64,000 bases of DNA, taken from Bathynomus jamesi. Lineage: Eukaryota > Arthropoda > Malacostraca > Isopoda > Cirolanidae. Within the stretch, counting starts at the first letter, position 1. Each line of letters begins with the position of its first letter. Position numbers and translations under genes: made by a program. Below the pieces are notes generated by a model. It saw only the letters and a list, made by a program, of their open reading frames with translations, did not search any database and was not told the DNA's origin. The stretch is from NCBI GenBank assembly GCA_023014485.1, contig JAJOZX010003301.1, forward strand, positions 346,303 to 410,302, read 5' to 3'. Shown in pieces: positions 21,245 to 33,541 of the stretch.

Positions 21245-21420
21245 AGCAAACTGATGAATTAATCCTAAGACATCGCCAGAAGCTTCATCAAGAAGGCCCG
21301 AGCAGCTGTCAGTTTGCTGTCAGAGGTCAAGCAAGTCATAATGTCATATGTCTCCAAGATCATTAAAAGGTAGCAGAAGACAGGTGGTTATGAAGTAAGA
21401 GCACGGTCGATAGACGAGTT
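21245..21420 (+). pseudogene. Tc1-like transposase relic, 5' part
   Basis: 21,340-21,415 encodes SYVSKIIKR-stop-QKTGGYEVRARS, matching the second helix-turn-helix segment of Tc1 transposases (usual form SxIIKRWxxTG...R...GRP), with W mutated to stop. Coding is cut at about 21,417 by LINE-C and resumes beyond its poly(A) at 24,543. The start of the gene is not identified. Confidence 0.65.
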
Positions 21421-24400
21421 TAATGCCTTTGTATTACAAAAAGATATTTATAAAAGTCTTTCAGTACTAAATCTAAACATTCGAAGCTTACCTAGGAACT
21501 ATAATTACTTATTGGCCCTCTTGAAAACTTCTACGGTCAAATTTAGTGTTATAATTCTCACGGAAACTTGGTTAAATAGTAGTATTAAAAACCTATATAA
21601 TATAGATAATTACGTTGCTTATCATACTGTAAGAGATGGTCAGATTGGTGGGGGTATCTCTGTGTATGTGCATCAAACTTACGACTCTAACGAAGTATTT
21701 TCTCTATGTAATAGTGACAATGAAAACCTGATTGTGAATATAAAAGACAAAAGTAATGTATATTCTGTCCATGCAATATATAGACCACCTAATACTAATA
21801 TCAATAGCTTTTTAATTCACTTAGATAACATGTTATGCAACTTTCATAAATCGAATGCCATAGTTGCGGGAGACTTCAACATCAATTTGCAATCTGAAGC
21901 AATCTCTCATAAATTTTTAAACTTCTTTCTATCTTAGTCATTCTATTACAAAACCCACTCGAGTCTGCAGCTATGGCAATCAAATAACAGAATCTACGAT
22001 TGATAATATATTTGTAAATAGCAATGCCCTTGTGAACTCTGGAATTATAACCACTAGCATCAGTGATCATTTTTCTACTTACGCTATATTCAATAACATT
22101 GTTCAGGTTGCGGACAAAACAACTATTGACTACAGAATATTCTCAGAGGTTAACAAAAGAAAATTTATTGGGGCTGTAGAAAATACTCGACTTGACTGTG
22201 ACGAACCTTTAAATGACCCAGATCATATGTTTCAGTTCTTCTATGACACCTTATTCCATATTTTTAATATTTGCTTTCCTTTAAGGAGAAAAACAGTTTC
22301 GCCCAAAAGGGTCGCAAATCCATGGATCACTCCAGGAATTATCACTTCAATAAAGAACAGAGATAAATTATTCAAATTGCAATTGCAGAGCAAAATTCCT
22401 AAAATACAATATACTCAATACAGAAACAAATTAACTAAAATAATCAAAATTGCAAAATATAACTATTATAACAATCAATTTTCCAAACATAAAGGAGACA
22501 TGAAAAACACTTGGACAACCATAAACAATCTTCTCGGGAAACAAATTAAGAAAAATTCAATAGAGAAATTAAATGTTGATAATAAAGAAATCACTGATGA
22601 TACTGCTATTGCAGACTCTTTAAATGCACATTTTACTTCAATAGCGGATAAGCTTCGCTCACAATTAACAAATAATGATCACTCACCTCTAGAATATATG
22701 CCACCCAGCCCACTAAATTCAGTAGAGGTAGCAGGAACAAAAGAAAATGAGGTCCAGAATATTATTGGTAAACTAAAAAATACAAAAAATAACATTCATA
22801 ACATTCCTGTACCTATACTGAAACTTGTTAAAGATAAGATATCTGTAACTTTGGCTAAAATTATCAATCAAAGTATTTCCATAGGAATATTCCCATCAAT
22901 GCTAAAAACTGGTTGTATAACACCCCTTTTTAAAGGGGGTGATCCTACACTAGCAACAAATTACAGGCCGGTGTGTTCATTATCTGTGTTCAGCAAAGTT
23001 TTCGAAAAAATTGTAAAAAGTAGAATGCAGCGATATTTAGAATCCTACAATTTATTATTTCCAAATCAATATGGCTTCTGTAATAATACAACAACGGAAA
23101 TGGCTCTTTTAAATCTTATGGAAAATGTAAATATAGCTAAGGAGAACAAAGAAATAATGATATCAATATTTATGGATTTGAGTAAGGCGTTTGATGTAAT
23201 AGACCATAATATTCTACTTAATAAATTGTATTGTTACGGCTTTAGAGGGGCAATCAGTGATTGGTTTAAAAGTTATTTGTCCGATAGATATAATTTTGTA
23301 TCAGTAAATAAGGTTTGCTCCACTAAAGCGCTTGCCAAACATGGTGTGCCACAGGGCTCAGTGCTGGGTCCACTGTTATTTTTATTATATATAAATGACC
23401 TTCCACGTTCATCTGATATACTGAACTTCATAATGTTTGCAGATGATACAACTCTCTCTTTTTCTTGCAAAGATGTTAATACAGCTAAGAATATATTTCA
23501 TTCAGAATTCATCAGTGTAATGAAATGGTTGACCACCAATAAACTCTTCCTAAATACCAGTAAAACAAATTTCATGATTTTTACTAATAAAAGAAATGTA
23601 TATCTTGATGAACTTAATGTTAATGAAATCGCCATAAAGGAGTGTACTGTAACAAAATTTCTTGGTGTAATGCTACATAAGAATTTGCAATGGAGTGATC
23701 ATGTAAATTATATCGCGAAAAAGATTTCAAGGAGCGTTGCTATAATGTTTAAACTTAGAAATGTAGTCCCTAAACAAGTTTTATTGACTCTTTATCATAC
23801 TCTTGTTCTTCCTTATATAACATACTGCACCCTTGTTTGGGGAAACTCCGCTAACAACGCATTAAATGGTATCTTTGTCATTCAAAAACGAGCAATAAGG
23901 TTATTATCTGATGATGCTGATTTCCTTGATCACTCTAGTGCATTATTTAAAGAGCTAAACCTACTAAAGCTCAATGATATAACCAAACTGGCACATTTTA
24001 TTTTTTATTTACAAGTGTAAGAGCAAAATCATTAATTTGCAATGGGTAAATAGATATTTTGTAACTCATCAAGAAATCCACTCGTATCAGACCGAAATAG
24101 ATCAAAGCTTGTTATACCTCAATTTAGATTGTCTTCATCTCAAAAACTACCCATTTTCATTGGATTGAAACTATGGAATGACTTGCATGCCGATATAAAA
24201 AATATTGCGAATGTAAATTTGTTTAAAACCAAGTTGAAATCCCGATTAATAATGGGATACTAACAAAAATCTTGGATTAATGTCCACTAATAATGTTTAA
24301 TATTGTCCATTAATATTGTTTAATATTGAAATACAGGTTTTAACTATTAATAATACTTATTTACTTATTTATTTATTTATTATTATTAATTTATAACAGC

Positions 24401-24542
24401 TAGCTGCTTATTTTTAATAAAAGCCCAGTAAAGCCTAAAGCTTAAGGGCCTTATGTCATTGTAAAAATTGTAAATTGTAAAAAGACTACTGTATTTATTT
24501 TATTATTAATAAAGGTTATTCAATTCAATTAAAAAAAAAAAA
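21421..24542 (+). mobile_element. LINE-C: nearly complete ORF2 of a non-LTR retrotransposon
   Basis: Endonuclease first: LNLNIRSLPRNYN, ILTETWL, VYSVHAIYRPPNT, AGDFNIN (21,455-21,935) and, after a frameshift near 21,935, SDHFSTYAIF (22,062). The reverse transcriptase follows in one long frame (22,032-24,020): LFKGGDPTLATNYRPVCSLS, FMDLSKAFDVIDHNIL, HGVPQGSVLGPLLF and the catalytic FADD near 23,440, then KFLGVMLHKNLQWSDHV. A frameshift or stop near 24,020 cuts the last segment. The 3' end carries AATAAA-like words and about 12 A (24,531-24,542). The 5' end starts inside the endonuclease leader, so ORF1 is missing. CR1/jockey-group by motifs. Flanking GAGTT at 21,416-21,420 and 24,543-24,547 is a likely short target duplication. 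Confidence 0.9.
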
Positions 24543-25590
24543 GAGTTAGCTCAGAACGCTTGGATCGCTTTCTGTGTCGATCCAGTCTGCGCGAAAGAGC
24601 GGAAGTGTGCATCTGCAGATGGAGTGGCAGGAAGCAGGAGTGCAAGCATCAGTACACACAGTTAGAAGGCCGTTAGTAGAGAATGTTTTGTCATCAGGTA
24701 GGCTTATAAAGAAGCTTCTTCTTAGTTGGAAGAGCATCCAGGTCCGTCTCAAATTTTATTATTTATCCTGGACTGAGGATGACTGCTGTAAAATCCTCTT
24801 CTTAGATGAATCCCCTTTCAATTGCTTTGACAAAAAAGGAGAAATCCATGTCCACAGAAGAAAAGGCGAGCTTCTCAATCTGAAGTGTACGCTATTCACG
24901 ACGAAGCATTACGAAACTGTTACTATCCGGGGGTGCTTTTCTGGTCGAGGAACAGAATCCCTACATATTTTACCCAAAGGGGTAGCGATCAACACGTAAT
25001 GGTACCTCCAAACCCTTCGAGACTATCTGTTACTGACATCGCGAAGTCGTTTCCGGAAGATTTCTTTTTCCAGGATAAGGGTGCACCTTGACATCGAACA
25101 AAAGCATTGAAGAAGTGGTTGGATGATCATAACATCACTCCTTCAGTGGTGTGGCTTGGAAACTCACCAGATTTTAACCCACGAGAACCTCTGAGGAAAT
25201 GTGGGTTAGACGATACGAAAATGCAGCCACGAAACTGGAATAAACCGGAATTAATTCTCGTCAGGAACCTTCAATTTACTTACGCTGTTGGAACCATGGG
25301 TTTTATATGACCCCAGGCCTAATATTTTACAAAATGGTGCTATAAAAAGTCTGTAATGAAACAATCACATGAATGAAATAGTGTATTTGATATTTAAGAC
25401 CTTTTAACGAAAAATATCATCTCTTTCAATGTTTTGACCCCATGGCTCATATTGAGGAATAAACCTACAAACAACTTTGCAAGCCTCACAAGACGGCTGA
25501 ACGAATCCAGCGTTTGGTTCGGTCCATGCCAGAGCAGATTAGCAGATTAGTGCTGTGCTTAAAAACAAGGGTTGTCTCTATAAGAACTGA
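24543..25590 (+). pseudogene. Tc1-like transposase relic, 3' part
   Basis: Continuation of the interrupted Tc1 gene. Segments in shifting frames: MEWQEAGVQASVHTVRR, KSIQVRLKFYYLSWTEDD, KILFLDESPFN (first catalytic Asp), HVHRRKGELLN, RGCFSGRGTESLHILPKG, FFFQDKGAP (second Asp, usual QDNDPKH), ALKKWLDDHNIT and GNSPDFNPREPLRKCG (third acidic region, usual SPDLNPIENLW). A C-terminal KTAERIQRLVRSMPEQISR appears at 25,490-25,550. At least five frameshifts or stops. Confidence 0.85.
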
Positions 25591-25772
25591 AAGATGCTAA
25601 AAGACTAGGAAGGGGAGAGACCATACATTATGTATTGATATTTTTGTTCATTAATTTTTAGAACACTAAGTATGCAGTGCGTTTTATCCTTTGGGTATTT
25701 GTTACATCTTCACAGAATTAGAAGAACGGGTATTTGAACTATTTTGGCCATAACTATACGTATATACACACA

Positions 25773-25829
<57 letters not shown>
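25773..25829. repeat. (TA)n microsatellite
   Basis: TA tract bordering the SINE-like repeat on its 3' side. Confidence 0.95.
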
Positions 25830-26165
25830 GCAGTAAGAAAGGGTCCAAGGGCGAGCGCCTGCAAAAGTGATCCCTCCACAGAGAGAAGGGGAGAACCAAA
25901 AACAAGGTCTCCAACTCTCAACGATGCCACTTTTTTTTTTATAAATTTTGAAAAGATTGTATAGTGGGCAAGATGCATGTATGTGTAGTGAGGAATAGAG
26001 GGAAAAGTATGTGTTTGAAAGCATGCTGAACTGCTCACAGGGTAGATGAGACACGGAAAAAGAACAGCTAGGGGGACAGTAACAAGAGAAACAGGAGTTC
26101 AGCACTCCCTGTCTCCTGCCTAACGTTCACCCGAAGTACTTCCCTGGTCGACTGGTGACTACAGT
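25830..26165 (-). mobile_element. SINE-like repeat sharing the LINE-A tail, copy 1
   Basis: Read on the minus strand it starts near GTCGACCAGGGAAGTACTTC and passes ACGTTAGGCAGGAGACAGGG, GTGAGCAGTTCAGCATGCTT and CCCTCTATTCCTCACTACAC. It ends in a TTTTGGTTCTCCCCTTC...GGAGGGATCACTTTTG tail that resembles the LINE-A 3' end. A second copy lies on the plus strand at 39,593-42,345, interrupted by element B. No open frame. It could be a SINE mobilised by LINE-A or an internally deleted LINE-A. Confidence 0.6.
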
Positions 26166-26168
26166 CTC

Positions 26169-26172
<4 letters not shown>

Positions 26173-26205
<33 letters not shown>
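26173..26205. repeat. (TA)n microsatellite
   Basis: TA tract between the SINE-like repeat and LINE-D. Confidence 0.93.
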
Positions 26206-26211
<6 letters not shown>

Positions 26212-26227
26212 GTAAATCAAACAACTT

Positions 26228-28076
26228 CGTGGAACTCCTAGCAGTGAAAATAGAAAAATAAACGTGGTACTTATAGTCATCTATAGACCTCCAAACACTC
26301 CAACTGAAAAATTCTCGGATGCCATTCATAATATCAGAAACCTAATAAAGTCCGGAAACTCTGATATAGATGCATTCTTTGAAGAGAAATTGCAAGGTGA
26401 TTGTATGACAGATTTTGATTTTACCCCAGAAGACAAAGCGCGAGCTATTGGACAAATGAAATCACATTCAGCTGCAGGTCCGGATAAATGGAACGCATTA
26501 TTGATTAAAAACTTTAAAAATGAAATAGGTACACCTTTATACTGGATATGAAGAAGATCCGTAGGCACTGGGGAAATACCGAACATCTTGAAGAGAACAA
26601 ACATTGTCCCTATATATAAAGGAGGGGATAGATCTCAAGAAGCAAAGAACTATACACCAGTGTCACTGACGTCCCATCTCACCAAAGTATTTGAAAGAAT
26701 AGTTAGAGAGAAAATCTATGACTTCTTGGAGACGCTGGAAAGATTCAACGAAAATTAGCACGGATTTTGATCAGGAAGATCATGCCTATCACAACTTATA
26801 GAACACTATAACAATATCCTAGATGCACTTGAAGGCAATGAAAACTACGATGTCATGTACACGGATTTTGCAAAAGCGTTCGACAAATGTGATCATGGTA
26901 TAATAGCACATAAAATAAAACATATGAGAATAACAGGCAAAATGGGAAGATGGATCTACAACTTCTTCAGAGAACGTCTACAGGTCATCAAAATTCAAGG
27001 TAGTAGATCATCATCAGAATCGGAAGTACGCAGCTCAGTACCACAAGGAACAGTATTGGCCCCACTCCTATTCATTATCATGCTAAGAGACATAGACAGC
27101 GGAGTAAACGGCAACAATATAGTAACATCCTTTGCAGACGATACAAAGATCACAAAAAATCAGAGATGCAAAAGAGGTGGAGGCCTTACAGAGGGACACG
27201 AACAAAATATACAAATGGTCAGAAGACAACAACATGACATTTAACACCGAGAAATTTCAGCTCTTGAGATATACTAGAAATGAGGAACTTAAGCAGACAG
27301 CATATTATGCTCCAGATAGACAGAAAATTGAGAGAAGCACGAAAGTGATAGATTTGGGGGTTAAAATGACCGATGATGCGAAATTGGAGACACAAAATCA
27401 GATAGCGATAAGCAAAGCAAAAAGAATCGCGGGGCAGATACTAAGAAGCTTTAAAAGAAGGGACAAGACAGTAATGATTCCCCTGTTGAAAACAATGATC
27501 ATACCAAAACTTGAATACTGCTCAGTTTTGACGTCTTCATAAAAGAAGGAAGAAATTAATAAACTAGAGGATATTCAGAGACATTTCACAGCCAAGATCG
27601 ATGGCTGCAAAGAACTCAACTACTGGGAAAGACTACGTAAACTAAATCTGTATTCCCTGGAAAGAAGAAGAAAGAGGTACACCATAATCTACAGATAGAA
27701 AATGATCGAAAAACTGGTACCAAACCTCAAACTAAACCCAATTACCATCCAAACAACGCTGGACAATAGGAAAGGCAGAATATGTATTGTTCCCAAACTA
27801 AAGGCCCGACAAGGGACCTTCTCAACTCTGAAGGAAAATAGCTTGGTTGTCAGAGGGCCAAGACTTTTTAACCAGTTTCCAAAAGACTTCAGAAACGTGA
27901 CAGTGGTCAAAGTTGAAGTCTTCAAAAGAAGACTAGATGCCTGGCTAAGGACGATACCAGATGAGCCGGGTGTACCTGACTATATGTGCGGTGGAGAGCG
28001 CAAGAGAGCTACTCGCTTGTCCACCAAACCAGGCCTAGAGGATAGAGGAGCGGCCACCAGCTTGACCTTTGTGTGA
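26228..28076 (+). pseudogene. LINE-D: internally deleted non-LTR retrotransposon
   Basis: Begins with an endonuclease fragment (VVLIVIYRPPNTPTEKF, 26,258) that runs after about 25 codons into the RT leader (DKARAIGQMKSHSAAGPDKW), so most of the endonuclease is deleted. RT motifs follow: IVPIYKGGDRSQEAKNY, MYTDFAKAFDKCDHGII, SSVPQGTVLAPLLF and SFADDTKI (catalytic FADD, 27,130), then NNMTFNTEKFQLL and a C-terminal NQFPKDFRNVTVVKVEVFKR...LDAWLRTIPDEPG. Stops at 26,549, 26,757 and 27,541 and one frameshift after FADD make it inactive. Different family from LINE-A, -B and -C. Confidence 0.85.
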
Positions 28077-28097
28077 AGAGAGACCAACGCACGGTTA

Positions 28098-28099
<2 letters not shown>

Positions 28100-28164
<65 letters not shown>
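28100..28164. repeat. (TA)n microsatellite
   Basis: TA tract directly following LINE-D. Confidence 0.95.
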
Positions 28165-28165
<1 letters not shown>

Positions 28166-28295
28166 CTAGGTCCATTAAGACATTTTTATCTAAGCATACA
28201 GTACTATAAAAAGTTTTAATCCTGTCGGATAGAATATTAAATATTCTGTATGATAAATATACGTATAAATACATATAAAATATGTATACTGTATA

Positions 28296-28642
28296 CGCAG
28301 TGGTATTCCAACTTTTTCATTGGCGTACTCCTTGAAACATTATAAATGAATCTCGTACCCCTTCTCTATTTCATAGGTAATTAAATGTCCTGTACAGAAC
28401 TTATACAAATGCAAAAATCACCCCTTTTTTGTCCGTAGACAATTATTGTCACATACTCCATCTCAAATCTATGCAAAATACAAAAATATATCATCAATTT
28501 TATAGTTTAGTAACTACATACCATAAACTGGTCAATGCGATGTGTGAGACTGTTTTTCATTAACAAGTTTTTCTATGTGTGAGGAAATAGCGTGCGTATC
28601 CCCAGGAAGGAGAGTGTGGACCCCGATTTGAATACCACTGCG
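28296..28642. mobile_element. hAT-type MITE, 347 bp
   Basis: Ends CGCAGTGGTATTCCAA and TTTGAATACCACTGCG are inverted with one mismatch. Flanks ACTGTATA and AGTGTATA (28,288-28,295 and 28,643-28,650) agree at seven of eight positions. Interior non-coding, AT-rich. Confidence 0.75.
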
Positions 28643-28650
28643 AGTGTATA

Positions 28651-29441
28651 GGTTTGGTTGTTAAATTTAGCATTTGTCTAATTCCTGAATGTACACATTT
28701 TAGGCCCCGAATTTTATACTCACGATAAGCTTTGTATTTCCCTTTTAATAGTTTTCAAACGTAGTTTCTTGTATATCTTGGTTAACTTGTTAACGTCCTT
28801 AATTTGACAAAGTTGTTATTAATGTCAAATATTAATGGAACATTGAAGGAGAGAGACGAAAATGTACAACTGCCACGAAAGCATAAAGTAAAATACAATC
28901 TATAGAAAAAATATTAAACTCTTAAAAAAATTACAAGCACGTCTTAGTGTGTGACCATTAAAAAAAACAAAAATAACCTGTCCAATCAGATTGAGCGAAG
29001 GACATTCTAACCAGTGATATAAATTATATCTCCAACCAATTAACCAATTATGAATTTTTTTCTGAACTTTAAACTGCTTAGTATTCTTTTCCATAAATTT
29101 TATTTCCTAAGGTTAGATTTAACTTAAGAGTCTATACGATAACTTTATATAACTACAAACTTATCGTTTTAGAATGGTAGCGAAATATTTACCATGAAAA
29201 AGTCTCATTTTGAACGGAAAATGAAACCCATAAGAGTAAACTAAGGGAAAATTTTTTGTTACAGATAGCACGTTTCTGACAGTAAAATTTCCGTTAGATT
29301 ACAGTGAAATTATTTACAGTGCCCACTACTTCCACCTCAACCAGGGACAAATCTCTCTCTCTCTCTCTCTCGCTCGCTTTCAAACTGGAATAGCTTTGCA
29401 GCATCATAATGAGCATTTCAGTAATGTGCTTAAGAATAAAT

Positions 29442-29472
<31 letters not shown>

Positions 29473-29640
29473 TATTTGTTTAGTTACTATATTTACTTTA
29501 TATTTGCCATGTATGTATGAATATTCCCTGTAATTTTCATTGTAATTGGAATTATATTTAGTGAGAAATAAAATAGGAGGCATTACTTCCGTACCGCCCC
29601 CTCTTGTATATATATATATATATATATATACGGTATATAT
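28651..29640. other. Unassigned AT-rich DNA with microsatellites
   Basis: No gene recognised. (CT)n at 29,349-29,373; (TA)n at 29,442-29,465 and 29,607-29,631, the latter bordering element A. Confidence 0.45.
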
Positions 29641-32214
29641 TAGGGTGATTCAAAAAAATCAAAGTTTTTTTTTAATTGTTCAACCTGTATTTTTGTTCCC
29701 TATGACAAAAAAGTAGTGTATGCCAAATTTGGTGAATTTTAAATAAAATTTACTATGTGCTACCAGGCGTCAAGGTTTCCCTCTTTTTCAATTTGTTTGT
29801 TTTTACAACTTATGATTTTATGTTTAATTGTTTATATTTCAGAATTTTTAATTAATGGTTTATATACTAGCTTGCTTTCAATTGTTGCTTGGAACTCGTA
29901 ATTTTGATACCAATTAATCGATTATGGAAGCTAGGCCTAACTCACCATCACCCAGTTGCTCATTTGGGAGAAGTTCTACAAGAAAAGAAACTGAAGTATG
30001 GCTAATTGGGCAGCCCTCTGCAGTACTAAAAACATCCGTATTACCATCAGAGAAGGAAATGATGGCCCTCTTCATGCATTACAGAAATATTAAAAAGCAA
30101 GACATTAGAGAATCATGCTGCTCTACTGCGGATGATGTGCTAGCAGTTTGAAAAAAAGCAGGAATACCAGCAAAACAAAGAATACATGTAGTAGATAAAA
30201 TTCAAGGAATACTGAAGGAATGACAGCTGCTTAAGAAAAACAAAGCAAACAAATTGAAAAGATCACAAAATTTAAATAATAAAGAAGAAAAATGGAAAGA
30301 TAAACTGGAAAACTTATTTGACATTGCTCATGAGAATGCTATGCAGCTTATAAAAATAGATGATGATAAGAAATTCTTGAAAATGCAACGTGAGAAAGGA
30401 CGTCATGGAAAAATGGGTACCATTGATAAGGCTGTTGCTAAAAAAGAGCAAAGAGCAGCAGAAAAGCAACAACATTCTGAAAAGAGGAAAGCAGAAGAAG
30501 AGATCAAAAGAAAGAAGAGTGAAGAGGCTGTCATACTCACCAGTACATCATTAGAATCAGAATCAGAGGAGAGTAAAAGTGATGAATCTGGTTTCTGTGC
30601 TGCACAACCTTCAACATGGAAAAGTAAGGTTGGCAAACGTAGAAAATTGTTTGATGATAAATTATTAGGAAGTCTTGATGTTGCAAAATTGAGTGACAGA
30701 AATGCGTCTCTTTTAAATGCAAACAATCAGACATCGCTTGAATGGGACATCTGCGAACAAATAAAATGCATGTGTTTCAATACAACGGCAGCCAATACTG
30801 GTCCTAGAAATGGTGCAGCTATTCTTCTAGAACAAAAATTCGACAACGATTTATTGTGGCTGGCATGTCGACACCATATATTTGAAATTATGCTGGAAGC
30901 TGTTGTGTCAAAGTCTTTATCACCATCTTCTGGTCCAGATATAGTCCTTTTTAAGTTCAGAGAAAAATGGTCAAGCATTAATAAGGAGGACTACGAGACA
31001 GCATTATCAGATCCAGATATCTATGAAAATATTCATGACATCAAAGATGACATAATTATATTTGCAACAAATCAACTAGATACATTCCAACCAAGAGACG
31101 ATTACCTAGAACTATTGCAGTTAACAATTATTTTTTTGGGAGGTGAACCAAAAGGTGGAATCAAATTTAAACATCCAGCGGGACTTCATCGGGCTAGGTG
31201 GATGGCCAAAATTACATATTCATTAAAAAATTTTATGTTCAAATCTCAGTTCAAAATTTCAGTAAAAGACAAAAAAGGACTAAAAGACATCTGTCTATTT
31301 GCTACTCGGTTATATGTAAAGGCATGGTTTACAGCTCCTGTGCCATCTTGCGCTCTTCGTCTTGCTCTGGAATTATTACAGAATCTTGTAGTCTACAAAC
31401 AAATAAATGACACAATTGCATTTATTGCTATTAAAAAACTGTTAGGTCACCTCTGGTACCTATCAGAAGAACTGGTAGCCTTGGCCTTTTATGATGATGA
31501 AGTGCCTACTGAAACGAAAAACAAAATTGTAAAGGCCTTGCAAAATACAACAGAAACTCTTCCTGCAAAACGGGCTTTTCTAGATCCTGCACTTATTCCA
31601 ACGAAGAAATTAGAAGATTTTGTCATCAAATACTCAAAGATTCTTTACAATAACAGAATTTAGTTCAAAATTTTTACTCAAAGATGCTAAAGAATGGCAT
31701 AATGATGAAGAGTATAACTCCGCTAAGAAATCTATCAAACAGTGGAAAGTCGTGAATGATATAGCGGAAAGAGGAGTAAAATTATTGGATGAATATAATA
31801 AAATACTAACACATGACGAAGATCAAAAACAATTCTTGCTACAAGTAGTGAAAAACTACAGGGCTGTTTACCCTGATAGAAAGAAAGAAACATTGATGAA
31901 GTAAGGACAGCTAATGTCTCAAATATCATGCTAGTTTAATTATGCATGCTTGTGGTTATGGTCGGACCTACGGGGTAGCTTTCCACATTAAAAGAAAGCA
32001 ATGCGCCTTGTACTGTACTCCCTGGGTGGTGTGGAAAAATTTGACAATTTGAGTCGTTCTGTCAATTTTTAATTGCTGGTAGCAACCCCTAAAAATTAAA
32101 AATTTGCTAAAATATTTTAGGATAGTTGTTTTTATGCTGAAATTAACCATTTAAAGGGTTGAACACATTAAAATCTTAAAAAAAAATTTTTACCCCCATA
32201 TTTGAATCACCCTA
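29641..32214 (+). mobile_element. Element A: DNA transposon of unrecognised superfamily
   Basis: Terminal inverted repeats TAGGGTGATTCAAA (29,641) and TTTGAATCACCCTA (to 32,214) are perfect over 14 bases and enclose 2,574 bp with one coding region. Both sides are TA tracts, so a target duplication cannot be read. The coding region and the ends are homologous in layout to element B (39,790-42,164), whose ends read TAGGGTGTTTCAT. Confidence 0.8.
29924..31903 (+). pseudogene. Element A transposase-like protein, broken
   Basis: Start at ATG 29,924 (MEARPNSPSPSCSFGRSSTR). An N-terminal module with TEVWLIGQPSAVLKT and LPSEKEMMALFMHY follows. TGA replaces what is likely Trp at 30,149 and again near 30,222. 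A charged, coiled-coil-like K/E-rich segment (to about 30,530) and an acidic Ser stretch lead to a core: CMCFNTTAANTGPRNGA (30,770), WLACRHHIFEIMLEA, HPAGLHRARWMAKITYSL (31,170), RLYVKAWFTAP and LLGHLWYLSEELVALAFYDD. A frameshift near 31,650 separates the last segment, VVNDIAERGVKLLDEYNKIL. CFNTT differs from the CxDTT-type form I recall in relatives, so a likely catalytic Asp is lost. The region that in element B carries LVLHWDGKLLP is deleted. The RW and Asp-Asn arrangement hints at a distant hAT relative; that is inference. Confidence 0.7.
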
Positions 32215-32229
32215 TATATATATATATAT

Positions 32230-32260
<31 letters not shown>

Positions 32261-32278
32261 CTATATATATATATATGT
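32215..32278. repeat. (TA)n microsatellite, interrupted
   Basis: TA tract with short GTA/CTA breaks directly after the right end of element A. Confidence 0.9.
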
Positions 32279-32380
32279 ACTAGAACGCCCACTGCGCCGC
32301 ACAAAAGCCCCTCGGAACATAATTTCGGAGAACTGGGAAGGACGGGTATAATACTTCGGTGCAGATTTACACTACATATA

Positions 32381-33541
32381 CGAGGTGTTCCCCCCAAAAT
32401 TTTCCTATTTCAAAATAAATGTTCAAAGCTAAAGAAAAAAAGGGATCTAGACACAAAGACAAACGCAATAGGTACGTAAAACAGGAGTTTATTAACCTTA
32501 TTTAAACATGTTCAGTGTAATCGCCATTTTTCACTAACGCAATATTCAAATGTTTGACATAATTTTTTGGAAATAGTTCAGCTGGGATGTAACTGATTAC
32601 AGACTTTGGTCTTTAGGTCTTCAAGTTTTTTTAAGCTTGGTGTAGAATAGATTCTATCTTTTATGTAACCCCACAAAAAAAGTCAGTGGGTGTGAGGTCA
32701 GGTGACTATGGAGGGGCCATTTCATGGGCTCATGAAGGGAAATTAGTCAGCCGGAAAAATGCTACCTCAAAAAGTCGTGGGCTTCACAAGCAGTGTATGG
32801 AGGTGCTCCATCCTGCTGAAACCATTATGAGTGCGGTAATGCAGTTATTTCTTTTGCGGGACAAACTATTTAGTTGTGGTAAGTAGAAATCTTGTAGCAT
32901 CTGACTATATGATTTTTGCGTTACCGTTATTGCTTTTCCAGTTTCATTCTCAAAGAAGTAGGGACCTACTACACCATACCACCTAACAGCTACCCAAATG
33001 TTAAGTTTGGCAACACTATGTAGAAGCTCTATTGGAGCACCAGCATGACTTCCCCAGTAACGAAAGTTTTGCTCATTAATTTTCCTGGACAGATGTCAGT
33101 GAAGTGAATGTGTTTCAAAAACTCAGGATCTTTTTCTAGCTTTGCTAACAGCCATGTCATGAATTCCATTCATTTTTGTTTCTAAACATTAGTCAGTGAA
33201 GCTTGTGAGTGAATTTTGTAAGGAAAAAGGTTTAAGTCGGTATTAAGTATACGGTGCACAGATGTTCGTGAGATACCTACTTCTGCTGACAAATGTCGAA
33301 TTAACTTCTGCGTACTACGCGCAATAATTTTATGAACCATACTTACATGTTGCACATTTCTTCTGGATCGTGGCCTACCACTATTACCCTTATGTTGATT
33401 GCTTACATTTCCTTTTGTTTGAAGCTTTAGAACAGTTTGTAATATTGTCTTTCTATCAGGTGCATCTCTGCATCCATATTCTCTGCAAAAGTTCCTTTGC
33501 ACCTGCGTCATAGAATTTGTTACGTGAAACCACTCAATATA
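32381..33541 (-). pseudogene. IS630/mariner-type transposase relic
   Basis: Minus-strand gene starting at ATG 33,511: TQVQRNFCREYGCRDAPDRK, GNSGRPRSRRNVQHVSMV and HLSAEVGISRTSVHRIL form the paired helix-turn-helix (DUF4817-like) region, ending in LFPYKIHSQA. Downstream, in broken frames, are EKDPEFLKHIHFTDICPGKL, WFQQDGAPPYTACEAHDFL (second Asp region) and KWPLHSHLTSHPLTFFVG (usual WPxRSPDLTPxDFFLWG, mutated). An end-like CGAGGTGTTCCCCCCAAAAT lies at 32,381. The 5' end is cut where element C inserts at TA 33,540. Confidence 0.75.
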
